Assembly: GCA_025363385.1 (NCBI GenBank)
Contig: JANYEA010000137.1
Span: 1-64,000, forward strand
Direction of reading: 5' to 3'
Length of the DNA stretch: 64,000 nt
DNA from: Bacteroidota bacterium
Lineage (GTDB): Bacteria; Bacteroidota; Bacteroidia; Chitinophagales; Chitinophagaceae
In this document: positions 61,765 to 64,000 of the stretch, one piece after another
How positions within the stretch are numbered: position 1 is the first letter of the stretch
How the letters are laid out: each line of letters begins with the position of its first letter
The notes under the pieces: model-generated
The model's database searches: none
What the model was told of the DNA's origin: nothing
Seen by the model: only the letters and a program-made list of their open reading frames with translations
Program-made: the position numbers and the translations under genes

Positions 61765-62862
61765 TCAGGCTTCCTGCCCTATCCATACAGCACCACCAAT
61801 GCTACTTCTGGCAGCACCAGTAACACTATTCATAACCGTATTTTCTTCGCGCCAACGAAGTACGCCTAATAATGCCATCACGATGGCTTCTTTAAAATCT
61901 ATTAATTGTTTATTGGGCACTGTTACTTCTACACCGTAACCACTAATTAAAGTGTCAATCCTTTTCACTAAAAATGTATTGTGTGCCCCGCCTCCTGTCA
62001 TTAATAATTTTGAATTTGAAATAGGTTTCTCTCTATGTAAAAAATTTATTGCATATCCTATTTGCATGGCAATGTGTTCGGTATACGTTCTAAGCGCATC
62101 TGGAATGGTAAGGGTAGCATTTTTAATTAGGGGCAAGACTAAATCAGTACCGAAATAATTGGCAAGCGACTTTGGATATTTCAGTTGATAGTACTCCAAA
62201 TTATTGAGTGCCGTTAAGAGCTCGGTATTTACTTTACCAGATGATGCAGTGTCTCCACCTGCATCGTATTCCATCCCCAATTCATGACACAATAAATTCA
62301 ATACCCGATTAGCGGAACAGATATCAAAAGCAACTGGTGCTTCCATTCTATTCGCAGAAACATTAGCGATACCACCAAGATTCAATAGGTAATCATATTC
62401 TGCCCACAATAATTTTTCACCCATTGGTACAATCGGTGCACCCTGTCCACCCAACGCCACATCCATGGCTCTTAAATCACTCACCACATTAATTCCTGTA
62501 ACCGCAGCAATAGTAGCCCCATCGCCTAATTGGCCCGTCACGCCTAAAGATGGTGCATGAAAACTGGTATGCCCATGAGAAGCGATGATTTGAACTCGAT
62601 GTTGCAAACCAAATTCCTCAATAAATCGAATTACTTGCTCTCCCACATATTTTCCATAATTACTATGCAATATCAAATATTCGTAGGCCGATAAATGAAC
62701 CGCATTTCTTAATCGTTCCGCCCACTCCTTGTTATACGCATAACAAGCACTTGCCTGAATACGATAGGTCCATTTACCCCCAATTTCCTCCAACTCGGTA
62801 AATACCAGGTCCAAACCGTCTAAACTGCTCCCGCTCATAAGTCCAATTGCGCTATAAAACAT
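61765..62862 (-). CDS. anmK: Anhydro-N-acetylmuramic acid kinase
   Basis: A 365-residue sugar kinase of the ASKHA fold that opens and phosphorylates 1,6-anhydro-N-acetylmuramic acid from cell-wall turnover to give MurNAc-6-phosphate. Motifs: AIGLMSGSSLDGLDL (ATP site), ASHGHTSFHAP, GGQGAPIVPMGE and LNLGGIANVS, and a C-terminal LLMTGGGAHN. The frame is open to a TTG at 62901, but the ATG at 62862 gives the family's usual MFYSAIGLMSG start. It abuts ade tail to tail with no bases between. Confidence 0.94.
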   Translation of the reverse strand: MFYSAIGLMSGSSLDGLDLVFTELEEIGGKWTYRIQASACYAYNKEWAERLRNAVHLSAYEYLILHSNYGKYVGEQVIRFIEEFGLQHRVQIIASHGHTSFHAPSLGVTGQLGDGATIAAVTGINVVSDLRAMDVALGGQGAPIVPMGEKLLWAEYDYLLNLGGIANVSANRMEAPVAFDICSANRVLNLLCHELGMEYDAGGDTASSGKVNTELLTALNNLEYYQLKYPKSLANYFGTDLVLPLIKNATLTIPDALRTYTEHIAMQIGYAINFLHREKPISNSKLLMTGGGAHNTFLVKRIDTLISGYGVEVTVPNKQLIDFKEAIVMALLGVLRWREENTVMNSVTGAARSSIGGAVWIGQEA

Positions 62863-62889
62863 AAATTTCCTATTACAGTGGTTTGATTT

Positions 62890-62897
62890 TAGTTTTG
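62890..62897 (+). promoter_or_regulatory. Candidate -7 box of upp
   Basis: TAGTTTTG fully matches TAnnTTTG and ends 34 bases before the upp ATG, in the 69-base divergent gap with anmK. No TTG is at the proper -33 distance. Confidence 0.4.
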
Positions 62898-62931
62898 ACA
62901 ACTCGAAATTAACTGCAATTATCTAAATGCT

Positions 62932-63585
62932 ATGATAGTAAATCTAAGTGAACAACATAGCCTAGTTAGTAACTGGGTGTCTGAATTAAGGGATGTGAAC
63001 ATGCAAACGGACCGTATGCGTTTCCGCAGAAATCTTGAACGTATCGGTGAAATCGCCGCTTACGAAATTAGTAAGGAGCTTGCCTGGAAAACGGTTGAAA
63101 TACCTACTCCTCTTGGCATTCACGAGAGTAAAGTACTGGAAGAGCAGCCTGTTTTAGCTACCATTCTAAGAGCAGGGGTGCCCTTGCATCATGGGATGAT
63201 GAATTACTTCGACAAAGCCGACCATGCATTTATATCAGCCTATAGAAAACATCATCGGGATGGCACTTTCGAGATAAGTCTTCAGTACATTAGTAGCCCA
63301 ACTTTGGAAGACCGGGTAGTTATTATCAGTGATCCTATGCTGGCAACAGGAGCTTCATTGGTCAAAACCATTCAATATATCAAAAGAGAAGGCAACCCAA
63401 AGCAAATTTTTATAGTATCGGCCATTGCCTGTACTGTGGGGATTGAGTTTATACACCGTGAAGCGGGTAATAATATCAAAATCTGGTGTGGAGATATCGA
63501 TGATGAAATTACTGCAAAAGGCTATATTGTTCCAGGTTTAGGCGATGCTGGTGATTTGGCTTTTGGCATCAAGGTGCAATCTTAG
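62932..63585 (+). CDS. upp: Uracil phosphoribosyltransferase
   Basis: A 217-residue type I phosphoribosyltransferase that makes UMP from uracil and PRPP. The PRPP loop is VIISDPMLATGASLV, the flexible catalytic region is LRAGVPLHHGMM, and the uracil-binding C-terminus is YIVPGLGDAGDLAFG. Length is close to the normal 208 residues. With ade nearby, it gives a small nucleobase-salvage neighbourhood, although the genes are not in one operon. Confidence 0.95.
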   Translation: MIVNLSEQHSLVSNWVSELRDVNMQTDRMRFRRNLERIGEIAAYEISKELAWKTVEIPTPLGIHESKVLEEQPVLATILRAGVPLHHGMMNYFDKADHAFISAYRKHHRDGTFEISLQYISSPTLEDRVVIISDPMLATGASLVKTIQYIKREGNPKQIFIVSAIACTVGIEFIHREAGNNIKIWCGDIDDEITAKGYIVPGLGDAGDLAFGIKVQS

Positions 63586-63679
63586 TTTGTGAAATTGATG
63601 GATTATAAAAGTTAATTCAGACCTAATATTTATATCATTTTGGGCTTGTAAACTGCTTTCTCTTAAATTAGAGTTACTG

Positions 63680-64000
63680 ATGAGGAAAATAAAATTCATT
63701 TTATTAATTGGAAGCATGTTTTTGCTGGGCAAATCCTCAGCACAAGATCCGCATTTCTCACAATTTTTTTCTTCTCCACTCACTTTAAATCCGGCTTTTA
63801 CGGGTAAGTTCGATGGAGTTTTCCGTGTAATGGGCAACTACAGAAATCAATGGCCTACAATTAATAATGCATTTACCACTGCCACTGTTGCAGCAGATTT
63901 TCATGTATTTAATAAAGTGATTGCATCTAATGATACCTGGGGTGTTGGATTTGTGGGATATAACGATAATAGTGCCAATGGCGCAGTTAAATTCAATTAC
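63680..64000 (+). CDS. PorP/SprF-family type IX secretion membrane protein, partial
   Basis: The first 107 codons of a gene that leaves the window. A signal peptide (MRKIKFILLIGSMFLLGKSSAQ) is followed by DPHFSQFFSSPLTLNPAFTGK, the hallmark opening of the PorP/SprF family, then GNYRNQWPTI and further strands of an outer-membrane barrel. These proteins anchor gliding adhesins or other type IX secretion partners to the outer membrane. A partner gene with a gliding-motility C-terminal domain would be expected nearby but lies outside the window, if present. No TAnnTTTG box was found upstream. Confidence 0.92.
   Translation, partial: MRKIKFILLIGSMFLLGKSSAQDPHFSQFFSSPLTLNPAFTGKFDGVFRVMGNYRNQWPTINNAFTTATVAADFHVFNKVIASNDTWGVGFVGYNDNSANGAVKFNY

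Noticed and set aside
1-64000. CRISPR arrays, rRNA, tRNA, tmRNA or riboswitches
   Set aside because: No regularly spaced repeats, no CCA-ended cloverleaf and no conserved rRNA or riboswitch core were recognised in any intergenic region on reading both strands by eye.

Overview
The window is a stretch of mostly core chromosome from a member of the Bacteroidota, probably near the Chitinophagaceae (the family level is an inference). Signs of this are: a PorP/SprF type IX secretion gene entering at the right edge; a short primary sigma factor of about 288 residues; Ton-system proteins of the Bacteroidota type; a NuoG reduced to its iron-sulfur part; AT-rich DNA; almost no Shine-Dalgarno sequences; and repeated matches to the Bacteroidota -7 promoter box TAnnTTTG just upstream of genes. 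I see no rRNA, tRNA, CRISPR array or intact insertion sequence.

Layout. 1-1722: the start of an unidentified basic protein leaving the window, then mnmE, whose last 18 bases match the kind of site used by mnmE-specific genomic islands. 1903-5906: a Ton energy operon on the minus strand (exbB, exbD, exbD, tonB, terminator, second tonB). 6247-9599: an exported metzincin-like protease and a small exported protein. 9607-10890: an ABC-type permease. 10977-24345: a complete 14-gene complex I operon, nuoA to nuoN, in canonical order on the minus strand. 24478-27446: a TPR protein, a PstS-like lipoprotein and a small membrane protein. 27665-36003: a remnant of a low-molecular-weight phosphatase gene, then hisS, a thiolase, rlmN, a membrane-anchored GH3 enzyme and two pseudouridine synthases. 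36157-43454: an amidohydrolase, a 1-Cys peroxiredoxin, dinB, a thioesterase, rimM, rpsP, ffh and the primary sigma gene. 43756-54313: mainly plus-strand genes (START-like protein, LptF/G permease, Tat-type superoxide dismutase, OsmC, GH43, CDF transporter, M20 peptidase, S4 protein, trmD, DUF5916-type protein). 54398-64000: a large BNR-repeat protein, a GH31 gene broken by a one-base frameshift, adenine deaminase, anmK, upp and the start of a porP/sprF gene.

How the genes fit together. Complex I builds the proton gradient that ExbB/ExbD/TonB use to drive outer-membrane uptake. The GH3, GH31 and GH43 enzymes, the exported peptidases and the BNR protein fit a polymer-degrading life. Translation and RNA modification are well represented: mnmE, hisS, rlmN, two pseudouridine synthases, rimM, rpsP, trmD and ffh.

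The less ordinary signals are: a family of three near-identical intergenic palindromes; the phosphatase remnant that now carries the hisS promoter; the GH31 frameshift in a six-base homopolymer; a promoter placing the rlmN start at or next to its ATG; stem-loops at the predicted 5' ends of the rpsP and ffh mRNAs; and a seven-base tandem repeat that contains the stop codon of the amidohydrolase gene.
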